Origin: CAZGTQ01 sp964528575
GTDB lineage: Bacteria > Planctomycetota > UBA1135 > GCA-002686595
Direction: 5' to 3'
NCBI GenBank assembly: GCA_964528575.1
Contig: CAZGTQ010000053.1
Location: forward strand, 1 to 64,000
DNA: 64,000 nt
The notes beneath the pieces were generated by a model. That model was given only the letters and a program-made list of their open reading frames with translations, had not been told where the DNA came from and did no database searches. The first letter of the stretch is position 1, and each line of letters begins with the position of its first letter. Positions 1 to 8,544 of the stretch are shown one piece after another. A program made the position numbers and the translations under genes.

Positions 1-297
1 CTGTCGACCTTCTTGCTCACCGCACCCGAGACGATGGACGCCCTGCGCAGCGCCGCGTCGCGTGCCGACGCCGCCGCGCTGGCGGACGCGGCGCACGGCC
101 TCAAGGGCGAAGCCGCGGTGCTCTGCGCGGAGCCCGTGCGCGCGCTCGCCGAGGAGGTGGAGGAGCTGGCCCGCGGCGCGCGCGCCCAGGAGGTCGGACC
201 GGCGCTGGAGGCCCTGGTCCGGCGCGTCGAGCAACTCGTGGTCGAGGTGCAGCGCCTTGCGAGCTCGGGCTCGGCGTCGGACGGACACGACGGTTGA
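1..297 (+). CDS. Hpt (histidine phosphotransfer) domain protein, C-terminal part
   Basis: The frame is open from the first base of the window, so the gene starts upstream and only its last 98 residues are visible. They form a helical segment with an AHGLKGEA motif, matching the HxLKG signature around the phosphorylated histidine of Hpt domains, which relay phosphate between a hybrid histidine kinase and a response regulator. The tail after the domain is short and low in complexity (SSGSASDGHDG). Whether this was a stand-alone Hpt protein or the end of a hybrid kinase cannot be seen. The peroxiredoxin gene starts 62 bases downstream on the same strand. Confidence 0.7.
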   Translation: MSTFLLTAPETMDALRSAASRADAAALADAAHGLKGEAAVLCAEPVRALAEEVEELARGARAQEVGPALEALVRRVEQLVVEVQRLASSGSASDGHDG

Positions 298-359
298 GGC
301 GCACGCGGTGTGCTAGGATCCCGCCCGACGACCGCAGTGGTCGTCAGGAGAAGCTTCCC

Positions 360-1019
360 ATGTCCCTGCGCATCAACGACACCGCTCCCGACTTCACCGC
401 CGAGACCACCCAGGGCAAGCTCCGGTTCCACGACTGGATCGGCGACGGCTGGGCGCTCCTGTTCTCGCATCCGAAGGACTTCACGCCCGTGTGCACGACG
501 GAGCTCGGTTACTTGGCCGGCCTGGAGCCCAAGTTCCGCGAGCGCAACTGCAAGATCATCGGCCTGAGCATCGACCCCGTCAGCGACCACGAGAAGTGGA
601 GCAAGGACATCGCCGACGTGCAGGGGCACGAGGTGAAGTACCCGCTGATCGGCGATCCGAAGCTCGAGGTCGCCCAGCTCTACGACATGCTCCCCGCCGA
701 CGCCGGCGCCAGCTCCACGGGGCGCACCGCCGCGACGAACGCCACCTGCCGTTCGGTCTTCCTCATCGGCCCCGACAAGAAGATCAAGGCGATGCTCACC
801 TATCCGATGAGCACGGGCCGCAACTTCGACGAGGTGCTGCGCCTGCTCGAGTCCTGCCAGCTCACCGCGAAGCACCAGGTCGCGACGCCGGTAAACTGGA
901 AGCAGGGCGAGGACGTGATCATCTCGCCCGCCGTCTCGGACGAGGACGCGAAGAAGAAGTACCCCGGCGGCTGGAAGTCCCCCAAGCCGTACATCCGCGT
1001 GGTCCCGCAACCGCGCTGA
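360..1019 (+). CDS. 1-Cys peroxiredoxin (Prx6 family)
   Basis: A 219-residue thiol peroxidase that reduces hydrogen peroxide and organic hydroperoxides in the cytoplasm. The peroxidatic cysteine is Cys45 in the PVCTTE motif, and a C-terminal extension (KYPGGWKSPKPYIR near the end) is typical of the long Prx6/AhpC-TSA group. Length fits the family (about 210-220). The ATG at 360 is preceded by AGGAG at about 346-350, which favours it over the in-frame start at 294. The gene converges with the acetyltransferase downstream and a perfect hairpin separates them. A reducing partner is not evident nearby, although a glutathione peroxidase lies at 60.3 kb. Confidence 0.93.
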   Translation: MSLRINDTAPDFTAETTQGKLRFHDWIGDGWALLFSHPKDFTPVCTTELGYLAGLEPKFRERNCKIIGLSIDPVSDHEKWSKDIADVQGHEVKYPLIGDPKLEVAQLYDMLPADAGASSTGRTAATNATCRSVFLIGPDKKIKAMLTYPMSTGRNFDEVLRLLESCQLTAKHQVATPVNWKQGEDVIISPAVSDEDAKKKYPGGWKSPKPYIRVVPQPR

Positions 1020-1025
1020 GCTCCG

Positions 1026-1044
1026 AGCCCGGATAGTCCGGGCT
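1026..1044. terminator. Bidirectional hairpin terminator
   Basis: Perfect 8-bp stem AGCCCGGA/TCCGGGCT with a 3-base TAG loop, placed between two convergent stop codons (1019 and 1043). It overlaps the last codon of the minus-strand gene. There is no U-tract, so its role as a terminator is inferred from position and symmetry. Confidence 0.6.
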
Positions 1045-1492
1045 ACAGCTTCTTGTAGAAGCAGCGCACGAGCCCGGCGTCCTCGAAGCCGAGCGCCTCG
1101 TGCGCTGCAGCGCTGACATCGTTCTCCGGAAGTGCGTCGGAACCCATCTCGGAGCAGCCCTGCGCGCGAGCCCAGCTCTCGCACGCCAGGGCGAGCGCCC
1201 GGCCGGCGCCGGTGCGTCGCTCGCTCTCGATGACGTACCAGCCCTCGAGGTAGCCGACGTGCTCGCTCGAGCAGCCTTCCGCGTGCGCACGTACGGAAAC
1301 CTCGGCGAAGCCCACGAGCGCGGCACCCGCCGCCTCGGCGACGAAGACCTGCGAGGGGAGCGCCCACCCGCGCTCGAAGAAGCGCTCGAGCTCGCGCCGG
1401 TGCACGTCGGCGGTGTCCTCCGGCCACAGCTCGAAGCGCATTCGCGCGAGCACCTCGACGTCGTCGCGGCGAGCGGGACGCACGTGCGCCAT
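1043..1492 (-). CDS. GNAT acetyltransferase, aminoglycoside 6'-N-acetyltransferase AAC(6')-like
   Basis: A 149-residue single-domain GNAT enzyme predicted to transfer acetyl from acetyl-CoA to an amine. The N-terminus (VRPARRDDVEVLARMRFELWP) and the segments YVIESERRTGAGRALA (acetyl-CoA loop), SDALPENDVSAAAHEALGFE resemble the AAC(6')-I group closely, including the SDAL.-N-S..AH..LGFE pattern. Length fits that group (about 145-150). The ATG at 1490-1492 overlaps the stop of the SRPBCC gene as ATGA, indicating translational coupling. Substrate is uncertain: many chromosomal AAC(6')-like proteins do not confer resistance, and no mobile element lies beside it. Confidence 0.75.
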   Translation of the reverse strand: MAHVRPARRDDVEVLARMRFELWPEDTADVHRRELERFFERGWALPSQVFVAEAAGAALVGFAEVSVRAHAEGCSSEHVGYLEGWYVIESERRTGAGRALALACESWARAQGCSEMGSDALPENDVSAAAHEALGFEDAGLVRCFYKKL

Positions 1493-1947
1493 CACGTGCG
1501 CTCCTCCGCCGCCCGGCGGATCGCGTCGTTGCGCCGGACGAGCAGGCGGGTCAGATACCGGTCGAGCACGAGTCGCTCGACGAGCCGGCCGACGACGCCG
1601 AGCGGCGCCGCGTAGTCGAGCTCGTCCGTCATCCGCGTTCCGCTCGGCACGGACTCGAAGAAGTGGTCGTGCCGGAAGTGCCCGAATCTCCCCTCGGTCA
1701 TCTCGTCGCAAAAGTGCGTCGGCCGCTCGTATGCGGTGATCGTCGACGTGTGCCGGTGCAGGATGCCGAAGTGTCGCGCTTGCCAGGTCACGCTCTCGCC
1801 GAGCTCGATCAGGCCGCTCGTTCGCCCGGCGACCGCCCGTTCCGCGGTGTGCGCCAGCGAGCGCGTGTGCAGATCGAGGTCCCGCGCGAGGTCGAAACAG
1901 CGCTCGATCGGCGCGCCGATCAGCGTCGTGAGCGCGAGTCGCGCCAT
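1492..1947 (-). CDS. SRPBCC-fold ligand-binding protein
   Basis: A 151-residue protein with the START/Bet v1-like layout: an N-terminal strand (ARLALTTLIGAPIERCFDLA), a central antiparallel sheet with the H-rich stretch RFGHFRHDHFFE, and a long C-terminal helix (RLVERLVLDRYLTRLLVRRNDAI). This is the arrangement of SRPBCC/polyketide cyclase-like proteins that bind hydrophobic ligands in a cavity. The ligand cannot be deduced. The ATG at 1947 is chosen because upstream in-frame sequence has poor composition and no domain. The gene is coupled to the downstream acetyltransferase by a 4-base overlap. Confidence 0.8.
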   Translation of the reverse strand: MARLALTTLIGAPIERCFDLARDLDLHTRSLAHTAERAVAGRTSGLIELGESVTWQARHFGILHRHTSTITAYERPTHFCDEMTEGRFGHFRHDHFFESVPSGTRMTDELDYAAPLGVVGRLVERLVLDRYLTRLLVRRNDAIRRAAEERT

Positions 1948-2017
1948 CGCTACGCGCCCGGCGACCTCGCCGCGGTGGTCGTCGCGGGGGTGCGCGGCGC
2001 GAATCGAGGCACGCTCC

Positions 2018-2203
2018 TCATCGCAGGTCCTCCTCGATCTCGATCCTCCCGGCGCGGATACGCTCGAGATGCACCCCCGGAGGTCGTCGACCGAGCCACT
2101 CGCGCGACGAGCGCCACGATGGGGGGAGCGTAGCGGTCGCACTCGTTCGGCGCACCTCGACTTCGACAAGGGACCGATGCATCAGCTCGTTCGGGCCGAT
2201 CAC
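2018..2203 (-). CDS. Possible small hypothetical protein
   Basis: A 61-codon frame with a GTG start, 10 bases after the stop of the MFS gene and ahead of the SRPBCC gene, so it sits as an operon member. The predicted protein is charged and ends in LERIRAGRIEIEEDLR. Its third-position GC is visibly lower than that of neighbouring genes and no ribosome binding site stands out. It may be a real small gene, a decayed one, or chance. No family recognised. The rest of the 1948-2213 gap holds nothing else that I can support. Confidence 0.25.
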   Translation of the reverse strand: MIGPNELMHRSLVEVEVRRTSATATLPPSWRSSREWLGRRPPGVHLERIRAGRIEIEEDLR

Positions 2204-2213
2204 GGCGAACAGC

Positions 2214-3509
2214 CTACCACTGGTGCCCGTCGTCGATTGGGTCGCGCGACACCAGCGTCACGACGAGCACGACCAGCGGCGCCGCCGCGCCGGCTGCGAG
2301 CGCGGCTGCGTACGAACCCGTCGCGTCGCGCGAGATCGCGAGCAGCGACGGTCCCAGCGCGCTCGCGATCACGAGCGCGCTCATCTGGGCGCTCGCGATC
2401 CGGCCGAGGTGCAAGCGGCCGAAGAGCTTCGCTGCGCCGGCGGTCGTCAGCGCGCTGAAGCTGCCGCTCGCGATGCCCAGGCACACGATCGCCGTCCAGC
2501 GCAGCGCGACGTGCTCGAGGCCGACGAGCGCCAGGTACGCGCTCGCCTCGGCCAAGAGCAACAGCGTCACGAGCCGACGCATGCGCACGAAGTCCGCGAG
2601 CGCGCCGACCGTGAGCGACGTCACCACGCTCACCGCCGCGATCGGCGGGAACAGGCCCACGGCGGCCGTCTCGTCGAGGCCCGCCGCCGCGCCCAGATCG
2701 ACGATGTGGAACGTCACGCCCGTCACCAGCGCCGAATGGATCGCGAGCGCGAGCGTGAGCGCCCAGAAAGCGCCGCTGCGCAACGCGCGCTCGAGATCGA
2801 GCGCGCGCGAGTCGCGCACCGGACGCGGATCGGGTCCGGCAGCGACGGGCGCCGCGTCGCCGTCCATCCGCAGGCCGCACGACTCCGGATCGTCGCGATA
2901 GAACGCCCACGCGACGAGCGCCATGCCGCTTCCGACCACCACCGCCATGCCGAGCCACGCCGCGCGCCAGTCGCCCGCCGCGGCGATCCACCACGCGAGC
3001 ACGAGCGGCGCGATCGAGAAGCCCAAGGTCACGAACGCGCCGAGCAACCCCGACGCGAGCCCGCGCCAGCGCTCGAACCATTTCGGGACCATGTTGCGGC
3101 TCGACAGCGTCAGCATCCCCTGGCCGCTGAACCGCAGCGCGGCGAAGCCGAGCGCGAGCAACGCGAAGCTCGCCGTCGCGCCGATGCGGCTCAGGCCGAC
3201 GAGCGCGACCGCCATCCCGAAGCACGACAGCACCGCCGTCGCTCGCTCGCCGAAGCGGTGCAGCACGCGGCCGCCGAGCGGCAGGCACAGGCCGCTCGCC
3301 AGCGTCCCGACGAGATACGCGTTCGACAGCGCGACGCGCGACAGGCCCGTCGCCGCGACGAGATGGTCCGTGAACACGCTCACGCCCATCGTCTGTCCCG
3401 GGATGCTCGCGAGGATGCCGAGCGCGCCGACGACGAGCACGACCCAGCCGTAGAAGAACGGGAACGACGCCGGGCGGAACGGCCGATTCGGATCGAGCGG
3501 CGGGGTCAC
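2214..3509 (-). CDS. Major facilitator superfamily transporter
   Basis: A 431-residue inner-membrane protein with about twelve hydrophobic segments in two six-helix halves joined by a polar loop (around residues 200-230). The first helix is followed by a loop and a segment LPLGGRVLHRFGERAT resembling the conserved MFS loop 2-3 motif. The overall pattern suggests an OFA/monocarboxylate-type facilitator (GWVVLVVGALGILASIPGQT is typical of that group), but the substrate is unknown. The GTG start at 3507-3509 overlaps the stop of hrpB as GTGA, so translation is coupled to the helicase gene. Confidence 0.85.
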   Translation of the reverse strand: MTPPLDPNRPFRPASFPFFYGWVVLVVGALGILASIPGQTMGVSVFTDHLVAATGLSRVALSNAYLVGTLASGLCLPLGGRVLHRFGERATAVLSCFGMAVALVGLSRIGATASFALLALGFAALRFSGQGMLTLSSRNMVPKWFERWRGLASGLLGAFVTLGFSIAPLVLAWWIAAAGDWRAAWLGMAVVVGSGMALVAWAFYRDDPESCGLRMDGDAAPVAAGPDPRPVRDSRALDLERALRSGAFWALTLALAIHSALVTGVTFHIVDLGAAAGLDETAAVGLFPPIAAVSVVTSLTVGALADFVRMRRLVTLLLLAEASAYLALVGLEHVALRWTAIVCLGIASGSFSALTTAGAAKLFGRLHLGRIASAQMSALVIASALGPSLLAISRDATGSYAAALAAGAAAPLVVLVVTLVSRDPIDDGHQW

Positions 3510-6025
3510 GAGCGCGGCCCCCGGCCCGGCCGCCGCCGCGCGACCGCCGTCGTCGGGTCGTCGGGCCACTCGTGCTTGGGATAGCGCCGCCGCAGCTCCT
3601 TGCGCACGTCGAAATACGTGCGGCTCCAGAAGCTCTCGAGATCGTCCGTGACCTGCTGGGGCCGCCCGTTCGGCGCGAGCAGGTGCATCAGCACGTTGAC
3701 GCGTCCGCCCGCGACGCGCGGCGTGCGCGCGAGGCCGAAGAGCTCCTGGATGCGCGCGGCGAGCACCGGCGGGCGGCCCGGCTCGTACGCGAGACGGATG
3801 CGGCTCCCGCTCGGCACCTCGATGCGCTCCGGCGCGTCGCGCTCGAGCGCAGCGAGCTGCTCGCGAGTCAGGCGCCCACGGATGTGCGCTTCCAACGGCG
3901 CCGCTGCCAGATCGGCGAACGAGCGACAGCCGACCGCGAGATCCGGCACGAGCGCTGCGAGGAACGCGTCGTCGAGCGCCGGCAGCTCGAGCTCCGGCCG
4001 CCACTGGGCGAGGCAACGCAGCCGCGCGATCAAGCCCGCGACCTCCGGCCGAGCGAGGTCGAGCGCGCGGGCCAGGTCGGCGCGCGCGGCCTCGACCAGG
4101 ACGCGCTCGACGTCCGCCGTGTCGCCCGGGTCCGCGTCGCTCTCGTCGAGCACGAGCGGCCCGAGCATCACGCGCCGACGCCCGATGACGCGCTTGCGCT
4201 CCGCATCGAACGTGCACGCGACCTCGACGTGCGACCGACCGCCGTCGACCCAATCGCGATGGACCGCGGACGCCATCCGCACGAGCGCTTCGCCGCGTCC
4301 CGCGTCGAGATCGACCGCGACGAAGAGCTCGCCCTGCTCCACCGCGCATTCCGGCGCGAGCCGCGCCCCGCGGCCGCCGACGAGCACGGCGCGCCGCGGG
4401 TCGTCCGGCCGCCGCCGCGCGAGCCGATCGGGGAACGCGGCGAGCAGCGCGCGCAGCAGCGCATCGTCCTGCGCTCGCTCGCGCGACGGCCCCAGCGCCT
4501 CGCGCGCGACACGCACGAGCTGCTTCTGCACCGCGAGACACGCGCGCGCCGCGCCCGGAGCGAGCTGCGGCGCCGCCGCCGCTCCGCGCTCCCCGAACGC
4601 CCGCAGCGCGCGCACGCGGTCGAGCACGTCGCTGTCGCTCCCGCGCTGCACGTCACGTCCGTCGCCGCGCCTTTCGTCGCGCCGCCACGGGTCGCGCTCG
4701 CCGAGCACCGCGGCCGCCGCCGCCGCGTCGTGCAGCGCGCCCAGCTCGTGTCCCGCGACGAGCAGGCGCGCGAGCCGCGGGTGCGCCGGCACGCGCACGA
4801 GCGTGCGGCCGAGCGGCGTCAACGCGCCCGACGCGTCGATCGCGCCCAGCAGCCGGCCGAGCTCGAGCGCGCGCTCCAGCGCCGCGGCCGGCGGCGGATC
4901 GAGCCACGGGAACGCCGCGAGGTCGCGCTCGCCCCACGCGAGCAACTGCAGCACCGCGCCCGCGAGATCGGCGTGCCGCACTTCGGGCTCGTCGAACGCG
5001 CGCAGCGCGCGCTGCTCGAGGGCGCTCCACAGCCGCACGCACAGCCCCGGCGCCTCGCGCCCCGCGCGGCCTGCGCGTTGGTCCGCCGACGCGAGCGACA
5101 CGCGCCCGAGCTCGAGCCGGTCGAGCCCGACCGCCGGGTCGCTCTTCAGCGTGCGCGCGAGCCCCGTGTCGACGACCGCGCGCACGCCCGGCACGGTCAC
5201 CGACGACTCGGCGACGTTCGTGGCGAGCACGATCTTGCGCGCCGGCCCCGGCTCGAGCGCCGCGTCCTGCGCCGCCGGGGGCAAGTCGCCGTACAGCTCG
5301 ACGAGCGCGACGCCGCGCGCGCCCGCGAAGTCCGCCAGAGCCTCGCGCGCGCGGCGGATCTCGGCGACGCCCGGCAGGAACGCGAGCACGTCGCCGCCGT
5401 GCTCGAGCGCGCGTCGCACGCCGCGCGCGACGTGTTCCGCCGGCCGCTCGCGCGGCTCGGGCGGCAGGTGCAGGGTCGCGACCGGATACAGCCGCCCCTC
5501 CGAGCGCACGATCGGCGCGCCGCCGAGGTACGCGGACACCGCCTCGGCGTCGAGCGTCGCCGACGTCACGACGAGCGCGAGGTCCGGCCGCGCCTCGAGC
5601 TGGATGCGCCGCACGAGGGCGAGCGCGAGGTCGAGGTCGAGGCTGCGCTCGTGGAACTCGTCGAGCACGACGCAGCCGATGCCGGAGAGGAACGGATCGT
5701 CCTGCAGGCGGCGCACGAAGATCCCTTCGGTGACGAACGCGATGCGCGTGCGCCCGCTCACCTTGCGGTCGAAGCGCACGTGGTAGCCGACCTCTTCGCC
5801 GACGGGGCAGCCGCGCTCGCGCGCGACCCGCCGCGCAGCCGCCCGGGCCGCCAGCCGGCGCGGCTCGAGCACGACGACCGGCCCCAGGCCCGCGTCCTGG
5901 AGCGCGGGCGGCAGCCGCGTCGTCTTCCCGGCGCCGGTGGGGGCGACGAGCACGCAGGAGCGCGCCTGGCGCAACGCGGCGACGACGTCGGCGAGCACGG
6001 CGTCGATCGGCAGCGCGGCGGACAT
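3506..6025 (-). CDS. hrpB: ATP-dependent helicase HrpB
   Basis: An 839-residue DEAH-box RNA helicase-like protein. Walker A is PTGAGKTT at residues 29-36, the Walker B/DEAH motif is DEFH at 122-125, followed by the TSAT motif and the QRAGRAGR motif VI. The C-terminal half carries the HrpB-specific region ending in NVLMHLLAPNGRP and RRRYPKHEWPDDP, which separates HrpB from HrpA. Length agrees with HrpB. The ATG at 6025 is chosen since translation from farther upstream would run through a tandem repeat. The cellular role of HrpB is poorly known. It is divergent from the DUF1858 gene. Confidence 0.92.
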   Translation of the reverse strand: MSAALPIDAVLADVVAALRQARSCVLVAPTGAGKTTRLPPALQDAGLGPVVVLEPRRLAARAAARRVARERGCPVGEEVGYHVRFDRKVSGRTRIAFVTEGIFVRRLQDDPFLSGIGCVVLDEFHERSLDLDLALALVRRIQLEARPDLALVVTSATLDAEAVSAYLGGAPIVRSEGRLYPVATLHLPPEPRERPAEHVARGVRRALEHGGDVLAFLPGVAEIRRAREALADFAGARGVALVELYGDLPPAAQDAALEPGPARKIVLATNVAESSVTVPGVRAVVDTGLARTLKSDPAVGLDRLELGRVSLASADQRAGRAGREAPGLCVRLWSALEQRALRAFDEPEVRHADLAGAVLQLLAWGERDLAAFPWLDPPPAAALERALELGRLLGAIDASGALTPLGRTLVRVPAHPRLARLLVAGHELGALHDAAAAAAVLGERDPWRRDERRGDGRDVQRGSDSDVLDRVRALRAFGERGAAAAPQLAPGAARACLAVQKQLVRVAREALGPSRERAQDDALLRALLAAFPDRLARRRPDDPRRAVLVGGRGARLAPECAVEQGELFVAVDLDAGRGEALVRMASAVHRDWVDGGRSHVEVACTFDAERKRVIGRRRVMLGPLVLDESDADPGDTADVERVLVEAARADLARALDLARPEVAGLIARLRCLAQWRPELELPALDDAFLAALVPDLAVGCRSFADLAAAPLEAHIRGRLTREQLAALERDAPERIEVPSGSRIRLAYEPGRPPVLAARIQELFGLARTPRVAGGRVNVLMHLLAPNGRPQQVTDDLESFWSRTYFDVRKELRRRYPKHEWPDDPTTAVARRRPGRGPRS

Positions 6026-6028
6026 CGG

Positions 6029-6075
6029 GCGCAGAGGATAGCGAGCGCAAGGGATAGCGAGCGCAGGGATAGCGC
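6029..6075. repeat. Three tandem 16-bp direct repeats in a divergent promoter region
   Basis: Units 6029-6044, 6045-6060 and 6061-6075 read GCGCAGAGGATAGCGA, GCGCAAGGGATAGCGA and GCGCAGGGATAGCGC. They begin three bases upstream of the hrpB ATG and end about 35 bases before the DUF1858-like gene on the other strand. They could be an operator or a slipped-strand repeat; no known binding site is recognised. Confidence 0.75.
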
Positions 6076-6110
6076 TGGCCCGCGCGCGCCGCTTCGTGTC
6101 CGATGGGCGC

Positions 6111-6650
6111 ATGGCGGACGAGCCGTCGATCACGCCCGAGTCGATCACACCCGAGACCAAGGTCGCCGCGCTCCTCGAGCGCTATCCCCAGCTCGAGGAC
6201 CTGCTCGTCGCGCTGGCGCCGCCGTTCGCCAAGCTGCGCAATCCGCTGCTGCGCCGCAGCGTCGCGAAGGTCGCGTCCCTGCGCCAGGCGGCGGCGGTCG
6301 CACGCCTCCCGGTCGGCGCGCTCGTCGACGAGCTGCGCGCCGCGGTGGGCCAGCCGCCGCTCGGCGCGCGCGAGGGGCCCGAGGAGGGCGAGCGCTACCT
6401 CGGGCCGCCGCCGCGCTGGTACGACCCGCAACGGGTGGTGGAGACGCTCGTCGAGGCGGAGCTCGACACCGACGCGATGCCGCTCGCCCCGTTGGCGCGC
6501 CGGGCCCGCGCGCTCGCGCCGGGCGAGATCGTCGAGCTGGTCACGACCCACGTCCCCGCGCCCGGCGTGGACGCGCTCCGGCGCCAGGGCTTCGTCGTGT
6601 GGTGCCGCGAGGACGGCGAGCGGATTCGGACCTACGTGGCGCGGCCGTGA
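6111..6650 (+). CDS. DUF1858 / DUF2249-like two-domain protein
   Basis: A 179-residue cytoplasmic protein. Residues ~5-85 match the DUF1858 pattern (ITPETKVAALLERYPQLEDLL, then PPFAKLRNPLLRRSVAKVAS), a small helical domain often found with hemerythrin-like, hybrid-cluster and nitrogen-oxide or redox proteins. Residues ~120-179 resemble the TusA-like DUF2249 fold (MPLAPLARRARALAPGEIVEL), but the usual N-terminal cysteine is absent. The ATG at 6111 is preferred; a GTG at 6096 is in frame. The sulfatase-like gene follows closely, with a possible GTG start overlapping this stop. Confidence 0.75.
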   Translation: MADEPSITPESITPETKVAALLERYPQLEDLLVALAPPFAKLRNPLLRRSVAKVASLRQAAAVARLPVGALVDELRAAVGQPPLGAREGPEEGERYLGPPPRWYDPQRVVETLVEAELDTDAMPLAPLARRARALAPGEIVELVTTHVPAPGVDALRRQGFVVWCREDGERIRTYVARP

Positions 6651-6682
6651 CGAGCACGCCTCCGCCGTGGTGGAATGCGCCG

Positions 6683-8065
6683 ATGCCCCGGGCGGCCTCC
6701 CACGTCCTCCTTCTGCTCCTCACGGCCTCGTGCGGCCGCGAGTCGCCGCCGGACTTCCTGCTCGTCACCGTCGACACGCTGCGCCAGGACTTCGTCTCGA
6801 CGTACGGCTACGGCCGCGAGACGACGCCGGCGATCGACTCGGTCGGCGACGCGGGAGCGGTCTTCGAGCGCCACTACTCGGTCATGTCGCACACCGGGCC
6901 GGCGCACACGTCGCTGTTCAGCGGGCTGCACCCGCGCGCGCACGGCGTGCGCTCGAACGGGACCGCCGTGCCGGCCGCGGCGCCGTGGCTCGCCGCGGAG
7001 CTGCGTCATGCGGGCTACCACACCGCGGCCTTCGTCGGCGCGGCGCTGCTCTCGGCCGAGAAGGGGTACGGCCGCGGCTTCGAGCACTTCGACGAGGAGA
7101 TCGACACGAGGGACCAGCACACGCGCACGTACCGGCGCACGGCGGAGGAGGTCGTCGATCGGGCGATCGCCCACATCGCGCCGCCGCGCGCGGAGCCGCT
7201 CTTCGTCTGGGTGCACCTGTACGACCCGCACGCGCCGTACGAGCAGCGCCCGGGCTTCGAGGTCGATTCGCGCGCGGAGCGCGACTTCTTCGCCGCGCGG
7301 GCCGAGCCGTCGCGCTTCGTCTCGGTCGACGAGATCGTCTCGTCGCAGGCGCTGTACGAGAGCGGCGTGCGCTACGCGGACCACCACATCGGTCGGCTGC
7401 TCGCGGCGTGGGATGCGACCGAGCGCGGGCGAGCGGGGCTCGTCGTCGTCACCGCGGACCACGGCGAAGGGCTCGGCGAGCACCGCTACATGGGGCACGG
7501 GTTCTCGAACTACGAGGAGCAGCTCCTCGTCCCGCTCGTCCTGCGCTTCGCCGGGCGCGTGCCCGCCGGCCAACGCGTCGCGGCGGCGACCTCGTTCGTC
7601 GACGTCGCGGCGACGTGCCTCGACCTGCTCGGCATCGACCGAGGCGGGCGCTTCCCGGGCACGCCGCTCCTCGACGCGGAGGGCCGGCCGCACGCGCAGG
7701 GCAGCGGGCGCGTCCTGGGCGAGCGCCGCACGTTCAGCGACGAGGAGCTCGACCGGCGCGGGCACATCGCGGCGCTGCTCGAGGCCTTGGCCGGGCAGCC
7801 GGGGATCACGCGCGGCGACCAGATCTCGCTCCTGCGCGGCGAGTGGAAGTACATCTGGAGCGAGGACGCTCCCGACGAGCTGTACAACATCGCGCGCGAT
7901 CCCGCCGAGAAGGAGAACGTGCTCGAGCGGGCGCCGGGGGAGCTCGCGCAACGGCTCGCGGCGGAGATCGAGGCCTGGAAGGCATCGTCCGAGGCGCGCG
8001 CGCTGCGGGCGGACGAGGCGGACGACGAGGAGACGCGTCGCATGCTCGACGCGCTGGGCTATTGA
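6683..8065 (+). CDS. Sulfatase-like alkaline-phosphatase-superfamily hydrolase, lipoprotein
   Basis: A 460-residue exported protein with a lipoprotein signal (lipobox LTASC, Cys17). The fold is that of sulfatases: VTVDTLRQD provides metal-binding Asp31, and DHGEGLGEH (Asp259, His260) the second metal site. The place of the formylglycine motif CxPxR is occupied by T71-G-P-A-H75, so it is not a classical formylglycine sulfatase; such Thr variants are common among unassigned sulfatase-like hydrolases. It acts outside the cytoplasmic membrane, presumably on a phospho- or sulfo-ester. A GTG at 6647 overlapping the previous stop is an alternative start. Its stop overlaps the next start (TGATG). Confidence 0.85.
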   Translation: MPRAASHVLLLLLTASCGRESPPDFLLVTVDTLRQDFVSTYGYGRETTPAIDSVGDAGAVFERHYSVMSHTGPAHTSLFSGLHPRAHGVRSNGTAVPAAAPWLAAELRHAGYHTAAFVGAALLSAEKGYGRGFEHFDEEIDTRDQHTRTYRRTAEEVVDRAIAHIAPPRAEPLFVWVHLYDPHAPYEQRPGFEVDSRAERDFFAARAEPSRFVSVDEIVSSQALYESGVRYADHHIGRLLAAWDATERGRAGLVVVTADHGEGLGEHRYMGHGFSNYEEQLLVPLVLRFAGRVPAGQRVAAATSFVDVAATCLDLLGIDRGGRFPGTPLLDAEGRPHAQGSGRVLGERRTFSDEELDRRGHIAALLEALAGQPGITRGDQISLLRGEWKYIWSEDAPDELYNIARDPAEKENVLERAPGELAQRLAAEIEAWKASSEARALRADEADDEETRRMLDALGY

Positions 8066-8544
8066 TGCGGACGCTCGGCATGCGCACGGCCTGCCTCGCG
8101 CTCGTCCTGGTGGCGGCCTGCGCGTCGACCGGCTCCGACTCGTCGTCCGACGGACCGGACCAGGTCGAGCGCGAGGTGACCGAGGCCCTGCGCGGCTTCG
8201 AGGCGGCGCAGGAGCAGCGCGACGCCGCGCGCGTCGTCGCCTACCTCGCGCCCGAGTTCCGCATGTTCCAGGACGGCGAGCGCGTCGGCCGCGACGCGAT
8301 CGTGCAGCAGATCGCGCAGACGTTCCAATCGCTCGAGCGCCTCGAGACGAGCTTCGAGGACGTCGAAGTGATCGTCCTCGGCCCGCGCGCCGCGCTGGCG
8401 AGCTTCGCCTTCCGCGACGAGATCGAGCTCGCCGGCGGCGAGACCGTGCGCCAGCGGGGCGCGACGACGCTGCTGTGGCGTCGCGAAGGCTCGCGCTGGA
8501 GGATCGTGTACGCCCATTCCGACCACCGCCCGGAGACGCAGTGA
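8065..8544 (+). CDS. SnoaL/DUF4440-like lipoprotein
   Basis: A 159-residue lipoprotein: the signal peptide ends at VAACAST. The remainder fits the NTF2-like DUF4440/SnoaL fold, with a first helix (VTEALRGFEAAQEQRDAARV), the LAPEFRMFQDGERVGRDAI segment, and a C-terminal strand LLWRREGSRWRIVYAHSDH typical of the family. These domains bind small ligands or act as accessory domains, and no catalytic role can be assigned. The start shares a base with the sulfatase-like gene's stop and the next gene begins right after its own stop, so the three genes look like one transcription unit. A second ATG at 8080 is possible. Confidence 0.8.
   Translation: MRTLGMRTACLALVLVAACASTGSDSSSDGPDQVEREVTEALRGFEAAQEQRDAARVVAYLAPEFRMFQDGERVGRDAIVQQIAQTFQSLERLETSFEDVEVIVLGPRAALASFAFRDEIELAGGETVRQRGATTLLWRREGSRWRIVYAHSDHRPETQ

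Noticed and set aside
1043..1492. Acquired aminoglycoside-resistance gene.
   Set aside because: The AAC(6') pattern is good, but the gene is embedded in a chromosomal operon with the same base composition and no integron or insertion sequence beside it. Resistance is not shown.
3572..8065. A 1497-codon plus-strand frame spanning the hrpB region and the sulfatase-like gene.
   Set aside because: Only its last third is real (the sulfatase-like protein from 6683). The upstream part is antisense to hrpB, which has intact helicase motifs.
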